From positions 2,108,001 through 2,172,000 of the forward strand of contig NZ_JAUSXV010000001.1 in NCBI RefSeq assembly GCF_030816295.1: a DNA stretch of 64,000 nucleotides, given 5' to 3'. Made by a program: the position numbers and the translations under genes. This document shows, one piece after another, positions 54,579 through 63,232 of this stretch (its first letter is position 1; each line of letters opens with the position of its first letter). Under the pieces are notes generated by a model that was given only the letters and a program-made list of their open reading frames with translations, did not search any database and was not told where the DNA came from. This DNA comes from Microbacterium natoriense (GTDB lineage: Bacteria; Actinomycetota; Actinomycetes; Actinomycetales; Microbacteriaceae).

Positions 54579-55745
54579 ATGCTGCTGAGCCTGTCGAACG
54601 TGCCCCGCGACTACGCGTGGGGATCGCACACTCTTCTCGCGGAACTCGAAGGGCGGGCGCCGTCGGCGGCACCCGAAGCCGAGGTCTGGTTCGGAGACCA
54701 CCCGGGGGATCCCGCCGACGTCGCCGGCGACGGCACGCTCGATGCCGTGACGGGCGGAACCCTGCCTTATCTGCTCAAGCTGCTGGCGGCGGCATCCCCG
54801 TTGTCGATCCAGGTGCACCCGACAGTCGAACAGGCGCGGGCCGGGTGGGAGCGGGAGACCGGTCTGTCCCTGGATGACCCTGCACGCAACTACCGCGACG
54901 CGAACCACAAGCCCGAACTCATCGTCGCCCTCAGCGAGCGGTTCGAGTCGCTGAGCGGCCTGCGGCCCGTCGCTGAGACTCTGCGGCTGCTGGAGATCGT
55001 CGGCTCGTCCGCCGACCCGTTGCGGGCACGCCTCTCGGGAGACGGCGACGTGCTGCGGGACGCGATCGGGTGGCTGCTGTCGGGCGAGGCACAGGGCGAC
55101 GTCGATGCGATCGCCGCCGCAGTGGGCCAGGCGTCCGAGACCGAATCGGGGGAGTGGGCGGATGCTCTCAGGGCCGTGGCCGGAATCGCCGACGCGTACC
55201 CGGGAGACCCCGGCGTCGTCGTCGCTCTGCTGATGAACCATGTCGTGCTGTCGCGCGGCGAAGGCGTCTTCCTGAAGGCTGGGCTCCTGCACGCGTACAT
55301 CTCGGGGCTGGGTGTGGAGATCATGGCCGCCAGCGACAACGTGCTGCGCGGCGGGCTCACCCCCAAGCGCATCGACGTCCCCGAACTGCTGTCGATCCTC
55401 GACACGACGCCCGGCGCCGTGCCCGTGCTGAGGCCGTCGACGGGCGGGGCGATCACGGAGTACCCCGTCGAGGTGCCCGACTTCGCCCTGCGCCGCGTGA
55501 CGCTGGCGGGAGAGCCGCTCACCATGCCTGTGCGCGGGCCCGCCATGGTTCTGGCGACCGCGGGCGATACCGCGGTGAGCGGAGCGGATGCCGTCTCGCG
55601 CGCTGTTCCGGTCGGTCACGCGGTCCTCGCGACCGAGGACGAGTCGTCCCTCACCCTCTCCGGCACGGGTGAGGTGTTCATCGCCACACCCGGATCGCTG
55701 CCGGAGGAGCGAGAGCGAGCGCGACACGCCGACGAGGCGTCATGA
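54579..55745 (+). CDS. manA: mannose-6-phosphate isomerase, class I
   Basis: A 388-residue zinc enzyme that interconverts fructose-6-phosphate and mannose-6-phosphate for GDP-mannose synthesis. IQVHPTVEQA (about 77), NYRDANHKPELIVAL (about 104, with the zinc-binding His and Glu) and AGLLHAYISGLGVEIMAASDNVLRGGLTPKRID (about 231-263) are diagnostic. In many Actinobacteria it lies near whiB and DUF3499 genes, as here. The last residues are acidic and basic mixed and without function. Confidence 0.95.
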   Translation: MLLSLSNVPRDYAWGSHTLLAELEGRAPSAAPEAEVWFGDHPGDPADVAGDGTLDAVTGGTLPYLLKLLAAASPLSIQVHPTVEQARAGWERETGLSLDDPARNYRDANHKPELIVALSERFESLSGLRPVAETLRLLEIVGSSADPLRARLSGDGDVLRDAIGWLLSGEAQGDVDAIAAAVGQASETESGEWADALRAVAGIADAYPGDPGVVVALLMNHVVLSRGEGVFLKAGLLHAYISGLGVEIMAASDNVLRGGLTPKRIDVPELLSILDTTPGAVPVLRPSTGGAITEYPVEVPDFALRRVTLAGEPLTMPVRGPAMVLATAGDTAVSGADAVSRAVPVGHAVLATEDESSLTLSGTGEVFIATPGSLPEERERARHADEAS

Positions 55746-55782
55746 ACCTTCAAGACAATATTGAGGGTTTACTATCCGCGAC

Positions 55783-55811
55783 TTGACCGATGGGAATCAC
55801 ACGGGTGTAAT
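55783..55811 (+). promoter_or_regulatory. promoter of the whiB gene
   Basis: TTGACC (55783-55788) and TGTAAT (55806-55811) are separated by 17 bases, a near-consensus vegetative promoter. It gives a leader of about 44 bases with GGAGG at its end. It is the best promoter in the window. Confidence 0.6.
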
Positions 55812-55861
55812 TAGTTGAGCACGGCCCGCCGGGGGGCGGAGATAAGGGTTGGAGGATCGAG

Positions 55862-56179
55862 ATGACGGGTTACCGTTCCGATGTACCTGAGAACTGGTTC
55901 GTCGATCCGATCAACCTCGGAGTTCCAGGGGTTCGCAAGGTCGAGGGAGACGACGACACCGCTCTCGCCTGGCAGAGCGAAGCGCTCTGCGCGCAGACCG
56001 ATCCCGAGGCGTTCTTCCCTGAGAAGGGCGGCTCGACCCGCGATGCCAAGCGCATCTGCACCTCGTGCGATGTTCGAGGAGAATGCCTGGAGTACGCGCT
56101 TCAGAACGATGAGCGCTTCGGCATCTGGGGCGGCCTCTCCGAGCGCGAGCGTCGCAAGCTCAAGCGCCGCGCCAGCTGA
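55862..56179 (+). CDS. WhiB-family iron-sulfur transcriptional regulator
   Basis: A 105-residue protein with four cysteines at positions 43, 66, 69 and 75, the Cys-x22-Cys-x2-Cys-x5-Cys arrangement that binds a [4Fe-4S] cluster, then the GIWGG turn and the basic ERERRKLKRR DNA-contact tail. The neighbourhood (manA, DUF5719, metallopeptidase, DUF3499) is that of WhiB2/WhmD, which controls septation in mycobacteria; assignment to that subgroup is by context. GGAGG precedes the ATG at 55862. Confidence 0.93.
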   Translation: MTGYRSDVPENWFVDPINLGVPGVRKVEGDDDTALAWQSEALCAQTDPEAFFPEKGGSTRDAKRICTSCDVRGECLEYALQNDERFGIWGGLSERERRKLKRRAS

Positions 56180-56246
56180 GCCGACGCTCTCTCACAGCTT
56201 CGCGGGCGCGCCGCACGCGCTGCATTCGCCGTCGGGATCGCGAGCA

Positions 56247-56252
56247 TAGGCT
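56247..56252 (+). promoter_or_regulatory. -10 box (TAGGCT) for the large glycosyltransferase gene
   Basis: TAGGCT ends nine bases before the ATG at 56262, a near-leaderless arrangement. Confidence 0.45.
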
Positions 56253-56261
56253 GACCACGTC

Positions 56262-59200
56262 ATGCCAGCCCGAGTTCACGCCATCATCGTCGCGCGCCCC
56301 GGATCGTCGGCCCGTGCTCAACTGCTCCGCACCCTGGACGCGCTGCGCGCCCAGACGACTCCGCCCGCCGCGATCACGCTCGTGATGTGCGGCGATGCGG
56401 CAGGGATCCGTGAGAGCGAGACCGTCGCCGGGCTCGTGGAGGGCGTCATCGAAGCCCGCGGCGGCACGTCCTTCGCCGACGCGGTCGAACTCGCCCGCCC
56501 ACGAATCCTCGAAGGCACGGCCGTCTGGCTGCTCGCGCAGGACACTGCGCCGCACCCGCGGGCGCTCGAGAGGCTCGTGGGAAGCCTCGAACGCTCGCCT
56601 TCCGCGGCGATCATCGCCCCGAAGCTCGTGCAGGTCGACGACGACCGCGAGGTCGTGTCGCTCGGCGTCAGCATGACGGCGCTCGGACGCTCGGTGGAGC
56701 TCGCGGCGGGCGAACTCGATCAGGGGCAGCACGACGGACGCGATGAGGCGCTCGGCGCCGACGTCCGCGGACTCCTGATCCGCGGCGAGGTCCGAGGCGA
56801 ACTGCGCCCCGACCGTGCGCTCGCCGGCGCCGACGAGGGCCTCGACCTCGGCATCCGCGCCCGCCTGGGCGGCGGTCGTGTCGTGCTGACGCCGTCGGCG
56901 CGCATCTCGGTCTCACCCGACGGGCCGGCCGCGCTCCCCGCCGGTCGTTCCCGCCGCGCCTTCGTCACGCGCCTCGCGCAGCTGCACCGCCGACTTGCCT
57001 ACGCTCCGGCGTTCGCGTTGCCCCTGCACTGGCTCGCTCTGCTTCCCCTCGCGCTCTGGCGATCCATCACGCATCTGATCGGCAAGCGACCGGAAGCCGT
57101 GCTGCCGGAGTGGGGTGCAGCGCTCACCGCCATGTGCAGGTTCGGAGCCGTGGCGCGATCGCGGCGCAGCATCCGATCCTTCCGCACATCGAGCTGGTCC
57201 AGCATCACTCCGCTGCGCGTCACCCGAGGAGAGCTGCACCGGCGACTCGACGACGGCCACGGCAGCGAGGGCGGCGCCGTCAGCGAACTGCATTTCTTCT
57301 CCGGCGGCGGCGCATGGGCCGTGCTCGCAGCCTTCGTCGTCAGTGTCGCGGCGTTCACCGAGATGCTGGCGTGGCCGGTTCTCGGCGGCGGGGCTCTGCT
57401 TCCGCTGCGCAAGACGGTCGCGGCACTCTGGAGCGATGCGGCCTGGGGCCTGCGGGGCGTCGGCGTCGATCTCGTCGGCCCCGCCGATCCGTTCGCCTCG
57501 GTGCTGGCGGTGCTCGGGTCGCTGTGGCCCGCGGGGCCGTCGTTCTCGCTCGTGCTGCTGTGGATCCTCGCCCTGCCGCTCGCGGTGCTCGGCGGCTGGT
57601 TCGCCGCCACGCGCGTCACCGACAGGGCCGGACTGCGGATCTTCGCCGGAGTCGCCTGGGCGTGCGCCCCGACGTTCCTCACCGCGCTCGTCGACGGACG
57701 ACCGGCTGCGGTGCTGCTGCACCTCCTCCTGCCGTGGCTGTTCCACACCGCCGTCGTCGCGCACCGCTCGTGGGGCGCCGCCGGCGCCGCATCCATCGTC
57801 TTCGCCGCCGTCGCGGCCTGCTCTCCCTCGCTCGTTCCCGCGCTCCTGGTGCTCTGGGCGATCGCGCTGGCGATCACGCTGGGAGGCGCGCGCTTCCGCG
57901 GAGCCGTCAGGCTGCTGTGGCTGCCGTTCCCCGCCGCAGCCCTCTTCGCGCCGTTGATCGTCTGGCAGCAGTCGCATGGCAGCCTGATCGCTCTGCTCGG
58001 CGACCCCGGGATGATCTGGGCCGGCCCGCAGGCGACGGCGGATGCCGCCGGCCGGCTCGCGCTCGCGATGGGATTCCCGACGAACGAGCTCGGTGGCTGG
58101 GCGGGTGTGCTCCCCGCCCCGTTCGGAGTCTGGGCAGGCATCCTCCTCGCCCCCCTCGCTCTGCTGGCCCTGATGTCGGCGATCGCGCCCCGCTGGCGCG
58201 CGGGCATCACCTTGCTCGTGGTGGCGGTTCTCGGTTTCGGAACGGCCTTCGCCGCCGTGGGCGTGGCGGTCTCGTTCGCGCAGGGGACTCCCGTCGCGAT
58301 CTGGCCGGGCGCAGGTCTGAGTCTGGCGTGGATCGGCGTCACCGGCGCAGCGCTCGTCACGCTCGACACGATGCTCACGGTGCCGCGCCTTCGACTCCTC
58401 AGTGTGACCGTCGCGGGCATCGCCATCGTCGTCAGCGCTGCACCCGCGCTGCTGTCGTTCCATCTCGCGAGCGAGGAGCGGGTGCTGACGAACGGTCCCG
58501 AATCCACTCTGCCGGCGTACGTCGCCGCGCAGGCCGCAGCGGAGCAGCCGGTCGGAACCCTCGTGCTGACGCCGCAGAACGATGGCGGCCTGGCTGCCGA
58601 GGTGGTGTGGGGCGCCAGCGAGACGCTGGGAGCACAGACGACGATGATGTCGACCGCGACGGGGATCCAGGGCAGCGACATCACCGCGCTCTCGGTCGAT
58701 CTCCTCTCGGCGCGCGACTTCGATGCGGCTGGCCGGCTCGGCGAGAACGGGATCAGCTACGTCCTCCTCGCCACGACGCCGAAAGCCGACGATCGCGCGG
58801 TCGCTCTGAACTCGGCGGCCGTGGCGGCCCTCAACCAGCGCGACGGCTTCGTGCACGCAGGTGCGACGGCGAGGGGAGAGCTGTGGAGTCTCCAGGAGGA
58901 TGCTGCTGACCGCACCGCCTTGACCGCCGGGCAGCACGCCACAGCGCGTGCCGTGATCACTGTGCAGCTCGTGCTGTTCATCGCCGCACTGCTCCTGTCC
59001 ATCCCGACGCGGGCATCACGCCGCGCTGCACGTGCGCAGTCGCGCATCGTCGGACGGGCGCCGGAAGAGCCCCTGGTCCTTCCGCGGCACCCCGAGGATG
59101 CGCAGTCGGATGCGGTCGCCGAACCCCGAGAGCAGGACGAGGACGTTCCGTCTCGTGCTGCCCAGGAGACGGATGACGAAGACGGGGGAGCGCCCCTGCC

Positions 59201-59342
59201 GTCCGAACGACAGACGCCCGGCGATGCGCTTCGGGCAGGGGACGAAGACAGGCCGCCGCAGGACATTCGCGCGGCGGACGGGCAGGACGAGTCCGTCGAT
59301 CAGGACACGACCGAAGAGCCCGAGCAGGAGGAGAAGCGATGA
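56262..59342 (+). CDS. family 2 glycosyltransferase fused to a large polytopic membrane domain
   Basis: A 1026-residue protein. Residues 1 to about 230 are a degenerate GT2-like domain (VHAIIVARPGSSARAQLLRTLDALRAQ at the start, LLAQDTAPHPRALERLV near 88). About 250-860 carry roughly 14 membrane helices with a long outer loop from about 735. Residues about 930-1026 form a cytoplasmic tail rich in Glu, Asp and Gln. This architecture is conserved upstream of DUF5719 genes in Actinobacteria but its substrate is unknown. It follows whiB in the same direction; the stop overlaps the DUF5719 start (ATGA), so the two proteins are coupled. It may build a wall or membrane glycolipid. Confidence 0.8.
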   Translation: MPARVHAIIVARPGSSARAQLLRTLDALRAQTTPPAAITLVMCGDAAGIRESETVAGLVEGVIEARGGTSFADAVELARPRILEGTAVWLLAQDTAPHPRALERLVGSLERSPSAAIIAPKLVQVDDDREVVSLGVSMTALGRSVELAAGELDQGQHDGRDEALGADVRGLLIRGEVRGELRPDRALAGADEGLDLGIRARLGGGRVVLTPSARISVSPDGPAALPAGRSRRAFVTRLAQLHRRLAYAPAFALPLHWLALLPLALWRSITHLIGKRPEAVLPEWGAALTAMCRFGAVARSRRSIRSFRTSSWSSITPLRVTRGELHRRLDDGHGSEGGAVSELHFFSGGGAWAVLAAFVVSVAAFTEMLAWPVLGGGALLPLRKTVAALWSDAAWGLRGVGVDLVGPADPFASVLAVLGSLWPAGPSFSLVLLWILALPLAVLGGWFAATRVTDRAGLRIFAGVAWACAPTFLTALVDGRPAAVLLHLLLPWLFHTAVVAHRSWGAAGAASIVFAAVAACSPSLVPALLVLWAIALAITLGGARFRGAVRLLWLPFPAAALFAPLIVWQQSHGSLIALLGDPGMIWAGPQATADAAGRLALAMGFPTNELGGWAGVLPAPFGVWAGILLAPLALLALMSAIAPRWRAGITLLVVAVLGFGTAFAAVGVAVSFAQGTPVAIWPGAGLSLAWIGVTGAALVTLDTMLTVPRLRLLSVTVAGIAIVVSAAPALLSFHLASEERVLTNGPESTLPAYVAAQAAAEQPVGTLVLTPQNDGGLAAEVVWGASETLGAQTTMMSTATGIQGSDITALSVDLLSARDFDAAGRLGENGISYVLLATTPKADDRAVALNSAAVAALNQRDGFVHAGATARGELWSLQEDAADRTALTAGQHATARAVITVQLVLFIAALLLSIPTRASRRAARAQSRIVGRAPEEPLVLPRHPEDAQSDAVAEPREQDEDVPSRAAQETDDEDGGAPLPSERQTPGDALRAGDEDRPPQDIRAADGQDESVDQDTTEEPEQEEKR

Positions 59343-60721
59343 GCGGCAACCGCGCGATCCGGGTTGCGGCGACGAGTGCTCGCCTGCTCACGGGAGCCGT
59401 CGTCGCGGCGGCCTGCGCGGTGGGGATGGTGGTCGCGATCACCGCGCCCTGGCCCACGCTCGCGCGCGAACCCGCTCAGGCCGTGGTGACTCCGCAGCCC
59501 GGTGACACGGTCCTGGTGTGCAACGGCGACTTCCGCGCGCTCGGCCGCGACTCATCGAACCCTCTGCAGATGGAATCCGCGGCATCCGCCCGCTTCATCG
59601 CCGACGGCTCCGCCGGCTCGCCCGACGTGACGCCCCTCTCGCCGAGCGACCTGCCGGGCAGCGGCGAACTGCGCCGGCTGTCGTCCGAGGTCGAGGGCGA
59701 CGCGGCTCCCCTGATCGGGGCCGCCGAGTCGACCACGCTCGACGCCGAGGACCTCGCCGGCTTCGCCGCCGCGCCCTGCCGAGCCGCGACCAGCGAATCC
59801 TGGCTCGTGGGCGGCACCGTCGCGATCGGCTCGGAGGACCTGATCGTCCTCACCAACCCGGGCTCCGTGCCTTCCACCGTCACCCTCTCGGTCTACGGAA
59901 CCGTGCGGGGAACGAGCACGTCGATCGTCCCCGCGGGCGGACAGCTGGCGATTCCGCTGTCGTCGATCGCGAGCGGTTCGGAGGCCCCCGTAGTGAAGGT
60001 GTCGACCGATGGTGCTCCGGTCCGCGCGGTGCTGCAGTCCTCCCTCACCCAGACTCTCGACCCCATCGGCATCGACCTGCAGGACTCCGTCGCGGCGCCG
60101 CAGCAGCATCCCGTGATCCCCGGAGTGCAGCTCTTCCCCGATGAGAGCGACGACTCCGCCGCCGCGATCCTGCGGCTGCTCTCACCCGGCGCCGACACCA
60201 CCGCCCATGTCACGGTTCGCGAAGTCGGCCAGTCGCGCGTCGCGAGCTCCTTCGACGTCGAGCTGGCGGCGGACGCCCCGACGCAGGTCGGACTGTCCGA
60301 ACTCGAACCGGGGCTGTACACGGTCTCCGTGGATGCGGAGTCGGGTGTGCTGGCGGGGGTGCGCGTACAGGACGGCGTCGCGCCGGGGAACGATTTCGCC
60401 TGGGTGCTGCCCGCACCGGAGATCGCCGACGAGGTGCTCGTCGCGGTGCCGGCCGGGCCGGCCGCCACGCTGTATCTCGCGAATGACGGTGAATCCGACG
60501 TGACGGTCGCGCTCGAGCCGACCGCGGGAGGCGAGGCGCAGCAGATCACCGTTCCGGCAGGATCGTCGGCGTCGGCCCAGATCGATGCCAGAGCGGTCTA
60601 TGCGCTCGACCCCTCCGGGCCGGTGCATGCGGCTGTCGCCATGACCGCGAAAGGCGCCCTGGCCGCGTGGCCGGTGTGGCCGGGGGCTGCCGCGCAGCAG
60701 AGCATCGTGGTCTATCCCTGA
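59339..60721 (+). CDS. DUF5719 family secreted/anchored protein
   Basis: A 460-residue protein. One N-terminal membrane helix or signal peptide (about 14-38) is followed by an extracytoplasmic, mostly beta-strand part with Ala/Thr-rich repeats. It has two cysteines (C61 and C143 approximately). This family typically accompanies the large glycosyltransferase upstream, with which it is translationally coupled. Biochemical function is not known. It is convergent with the metallopeptidase gene at a 33-base spacing. Confidence 0.75.
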   Translation: MSGNRAIRVAATSARLLTGAVVAAACAVGMVVAITAPWPTLAREPAQAVVTPQPGDTVLVCNGDFRALGRDSSNPLQMESAASARFIADGSAGSPDVTPLSPSDLPGSGELRRLSSEVEGDAAPLIGAAESTTLDAEDLAGFAAAPCRAATSESWLVGGTVAIGSEDLIVLTNPGSVPSTVTLSVYGTVRGTSTSIVPAGGQLAIPLSSIASGSEAPVVKVSTDGAPVRAVLQSSLTQTLDPIGIDLQDSVAAPQQHPVIPGVQLFPDESDDSAAAILRLLSPGADTTAHVTVREVGQSRVASSFDVELAADAPTQVGLSELEPGLYTVSVDAESGVLAGVRVQDGVAPGNDFAWVLPAPEIADEVLVAVPAGPAATLYLANDGESDVTVALEPTAGGEAQQITVPAGSSASAQIDARAVYALDPSGPVHAAVAMTAKGALAAWPVWPGAAAQQSIVVYP

Positions 60722-60754
60722 CGCGCCCGTCGAGCCGCGTCGCGGGCGGGGCGG

Positions 60755-61183
60755 TCAGTGATCGTGGCCCAGATCCCAGGGTTCGCGGCCGACGTATTCC
60801 GCTGCGGCACGAAAGACCGCGCCCTCGATCGCCATCCGCCGATGTGCGGCGTCGTCGTGGCCAGGGGGCAGCAGTCGCTCGATGGGCAGGCGGAACAGCA
60901 CGATGCGCCTGTTGTCACGGTCGAGGTGCCACCGCGGCACGTCTTCGCCTGCCTCGTGCATCGGCATGGCGCCGATCTCGAAGCGCACGTCCTGCAGTTC
61001 GGCCCAGCTGCCGCGCAGGAACTCGACGGCCGTGCCTACGATCAGGTCGAACCGGTCGATGCGACCGTCGAGCGGCGCGAGGGGAGGACGCACGACCTCG
61101 CTGCGACCCAGTCGGCCGTGACGGCCGTGACGGTCACCGCGACGCGGAGCTGCGGCAGCACGATCGGCACGACGACGAGGCAT
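60755..61183 (-). CDS. metallopeptidase-family protein (Rv3259-like)
   Basis: A 142-residue protein. RRGRADR-type basic N-terminus, RFDLIVGTAVEFLRGSWAELQDVRFEIGAMP (about 58-88) and RIVLFRLPIERLLPPGHDDAAHRRM (about 102-126) match the small actinobacterial family of Mycobacterium tuberculosis Rv3259. Databases call it a metallopeptidase family although no HExxH motif is visible here, so activity is doubtful. ATG 61183 has a -10 box seven bases upstream. Divergent from DUF3499, as in other Actinobacteria. Confidence 0.72.
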   Translation of the reverse strand: MPRRRADRAAAAPRRGDRHGRHGRLGRSEVVRPPLAPLDGRIDRFDLIVGTAVEFLRGSWAELQDVRFEIGAMPMHEAGEDVPRWHLDRDNRRIVLFRLPIERLLPPGHDDAAHRRMAIEGAVFRAAAEYVGREPWDLGHDH

Positions 61184-61190
61184 GTTCAGA

Positions 61191-61196
61191 AGTCTA
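61191..61196 (-). promoter_or_regulatory. -10 box (TAGACT) of the metallopeptidase-family gene
   Basis: TAGACT on the minus strand ends seven bases before the ATG at 61183; leaderless. Confidence 0.5.
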
Positions 61197-61242
61197 AGGC
61201 GTGGTGCGGCGCGGCATCCGCTCTGCACCCTGCACTCGGTCG

Positions 61243-61248
61243 TAGCCT
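61243..61248 (+). promoter_or_regulatory. -10 box (TAGCCT) of the DUF3499 gene
   Basis: TAGCCT ends seven bases before the ATG at 61256; leaderless. GGAG between them is only incidental at that distance. Confidence 0.5.
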
Positions 61249-61255
61249 GGCGGAG

Positions 61256-61462
61256 ATGGACGGAAGACTCTGCTCGAAGGTCGGCTGCGCGCGCGAAGCC
61301 GTGGCGACGCTCACCTATGACTACGGCGACCAGATGGCGGCGCTGGGTCCGCTCGGACTCGAGGCGCACCCGAACGCGCACGATCTCTGCTCTCCGCACG
61401 CCGAACGTCTCTCGGTCCCGGCCGGCTGGCTCGTGGTCCGCCACGAAGCGCTGCGCGCCTGA
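61256..61462 (+). CDS. DUF3499 family protein
   Basis: A 68-residue protein. It has three cysteines (6, 11 and 45) and two histidines near the end of CSKVGCAREAVATLTYDY and AHDLCSPHAERLSVPAGW, which resemble a small metal-binding fold. DUF3499 is a short actinobacterial family found with manB, whiB2 and metallopeptidase genes; function unknown. The start is fixed by the -10 box seven bases upstream. Confidence 0.82.
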   Translation: MDGRLCSKVGCAREAVATLTYDYGDQMAALGPLGLEAHPNAHDLCSPHAERLSVPAGWLVVRHEALRA

Positions 61463-61494
61463 GGAATCTCTATACCCGAAAACTATTTTCTGGA

Positions 61495-61500
61495 TATGCT
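61495..61500 (+). promoter_or_regulatory. -10 box (TATGCT) of the ABC efflux operon
   Basis: TATGCT ends eight bases before the ATG at 61509, within an AT-rich stretch from about 61466. This supports ATG 61509 over the GTG at 61542. Confidence 0.5.
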
Positions 61501-61508
61501 GATTCCGG

Positions 61509-62468
61509 ATGCACCACGGTGGCGCGTCCGGAAAGGCTGTCGTGATCGTCTGGCGTCGCTGGATCTTCCCCCTGCTTCTCGTGGTCGTCCTCGCCGCCAG
61601 CGCCGCTGCGCTGGTGAAGATCGCGTTCTTCCCCGACCGCACCGTCGCCCAGATCGCCCCGGAGGCGTCGATCACGGATCCGGTGGTGGCCGTCGAACGG
61701 GGATCGGTCGTCAACGCGCTTTCGCTCAGCGGGAACGTCGCACGCGATGAGGACTACACCGTCCGCAGCGAGGTCACGGGCGCGGTGACCGCCCTCCACG
61801 TGAGCGAGGGCGCGACCGTCGCGGCCGGACAGAAGCTGTTCACCGTCAAGCAGGACGACCCCAAGAAAGACGTCGACGTCCTCGCTCCCGAGGCGGGAGA
61901 GATCTCCGAGATCGCGCTCGTGAAGGGGCAGACGACGAGCGTCGGAACCGAGATCTACAAGATCACCCCCGCGCGCTACCACGTTCTCGCGACCGTCGAG
62001 CCGGTGCAGCTCTATCGGCTCGTGAACGCACCGACCGACGCCTCCGTCACGATCACCGGAGGGCCGGCGCCCTTCACCTGCACGGGCGTGCGGGTCGACG
62101 TGGGGGCAGAAGGCACGGCGAGCGTGCGGTGCGCGATTCCCGTCGATCAGGTGGTCTTCGCCGGTCTACCCGCCGCTCTCGACCTCGCGCTCGGACAGGT
62201 CGACGATGCACTGGTGATCCCGGTGACGGCTGTCCAGGGCGGTTCGGGAACGGGGAACGTCTGGGTCGACGCCGGTGACGGGTCCGACCCCGAAGAGCGC
62301 GCCGTCACGCTCGGCGTCAACGACGGCACGATCGTCGAGATCGTCTCGGGTCTGGAGGAAGGGGAGTCGATCAGGCAGTTCGTGCCCGGATTCGTCGCCC
62401 CCGTGCAGGAGAACTGCTACGAGGTCGCACCCGGAGTCGAGCAGTGCGACAGCGGGATGAGCTGGTGA
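61509..62468 (+). CDS. MacA/HlyD-like efflux adaptor protein
   Basis: A 319-residue membrane-anchored protein. One membrane helix (about 17-39) precedes a lipoyl/barrel-sandwich domain (LSLSGNVARDEDYTVRSEVTGAVTALHVSEGATVAAGQKLFTV, about 71-114) and a beta-barrel (about 155-260). It has four cysteines, unusual for an adaptor. It works with the ABC ATPase and permease that follow, as in YknX/YknYZ-type systems. The stop overlaps the ATPase start (GTGA). Confidence 0.85.
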   Translation: MHHGGASGKAVVIVWRRWIFPLLLVVVLAASAAALVKIAFFPDRTVAQIAPEASITDPVVAVERGSVVNALSLSGNVARDEDYTVRSEVTGAVTALHVSEGATVAAGQKLFTVKQDDPKKDVDVLAPEAGEISEIALVKGQTTSVGTEIYKITPARYHVLATVEPVQLYRLVNAPTDASVTITGGPAPFTCTGVRVDVGAEGTASVRCAIPVDQVVFAGLPAALDLALGQVDDALVIPVTAVQGGSGTGNVWVDAGDGSDPEERAVTLGVNDGTIVEIVSGLEEGESIRQFVPGFVAPVQENCYEVAPGVEQCDSGMSW

Positions 62469-63232
62469 GCCTCGTCAGACTCGACGGCGTCACCAAGAGC
62501 GTGACGCTCCCCGACGACTCGACGCTCGAGATCCTGCGCGGCATCAGCCTCGAGGTCAGCGCTGGCGATCACGTCTCGATCGTCGGCCGGTCGGGGTCGG
62601 GCAAGTCGACGCTGCTGAACATCCTGGGGATGCTCGACGCGCCGACGACGGGCACCGTCGCCTTCGAGGATGCTGAGGTCGGGCGCATGAGGTCCGGCAG
62701 ACTCGATCGGCTGCGGGGGGAGAACGTCGGCTTCGTGTTCCAGCAGTTCAACCTGCTGCCGGGGCGGACGGCGCTCGACAACGTGATGATGCCGCTCGGG
62801 CACGCGAAGGGACGCCTGTTCTGGAACCGGCGTCGGATCGCAGCCGACATGCTGGAGCGCGTGGGCCTCGGCCATCGCATCGAGCAGATCGCCGACCGGC
62901 TGTCGGGCGGCGAACAGCAGCGGGTCGCGATCGCCAGGGCGCTGGTGCGCAGGCCGGTGCTGATCCTCGCCGACGAGCCGACCGGCGCGCTCGACATCGA
63001 CACCGGGGCCTCCGTGATGGGACTCCTCGACGAAGTGGCCACCGAGACCGATGCCGCGCTGGTCACGATCACCCACGATCTCCATGTCGCCGCACGCGCT
63101 CGAAGGCACTACCGACTCGATGCGGGGCGTCTCGAGACCGCGGACCTCAGCCGGGCCTTCGAGGCGTCCACGCTCGCGGCTTCCGTGCCGTCGTCCGGTG
63201 CGGTCGTGCCCGCCGAGGCGGTCGCATCATGA
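62465..63232 (+). CDS. MacB-type ABC transporter ATP-binding protein
   Basis: A 255-residue ATPase. Walker A is GRSGSGKST (about 43), VFQQFNLLPGRTALDNV is the family Q-loop, the signature is LSGGEQQRVAIARAL (about 147) and Walker B is LILADEPTGALD. This is the LolD/MacB group, which drives mechanotransmission or efflux with FtsX-like permeases. GTG 62465 overlaps the adaptor stop; the earlier GTG at 62444 is not needed. About 30 extra residues follow the ATPase core. Confidence 0.92.
   Translation: MSLVRLDGVTKSVTLPDDSTLEILRGISLEVSAGDHVSIVGRSGSGKSTLLNILGMLDAPTTGTVAFEDAEVGRMRSGRLDRLRGENVGFVFQQFNLLPGRTALDNVMMPLGHAKGRLFWNRRRIAADMLERVGLGHRIEQIADRLSGGEQQRVAIARALVRRPVLILADEPTGALDIDTGASVMGLLDEVATETDAALVTITHDLHVAARARRHYRLDAGRLETADLSRAFEASTLAASVPSSGAVVPAEAVAS

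Noticed and set aside
56913..58937. A 674-residue minus-strand frame opposite the large glycosyltransferase
   Set aside because: It is rich in Arg, Gln, Glu and Gly without domain structure, as expected for the opposite strand of a GC-rich gene.
60755..61714. A 319-residue form of the metallopeptidase-family protein
   Set aside because: The added N-terminal part overlaps the DUF3499 gene and the efflux promoter, and the shorter form starts seven bases after a -10 box and matches the known family length.
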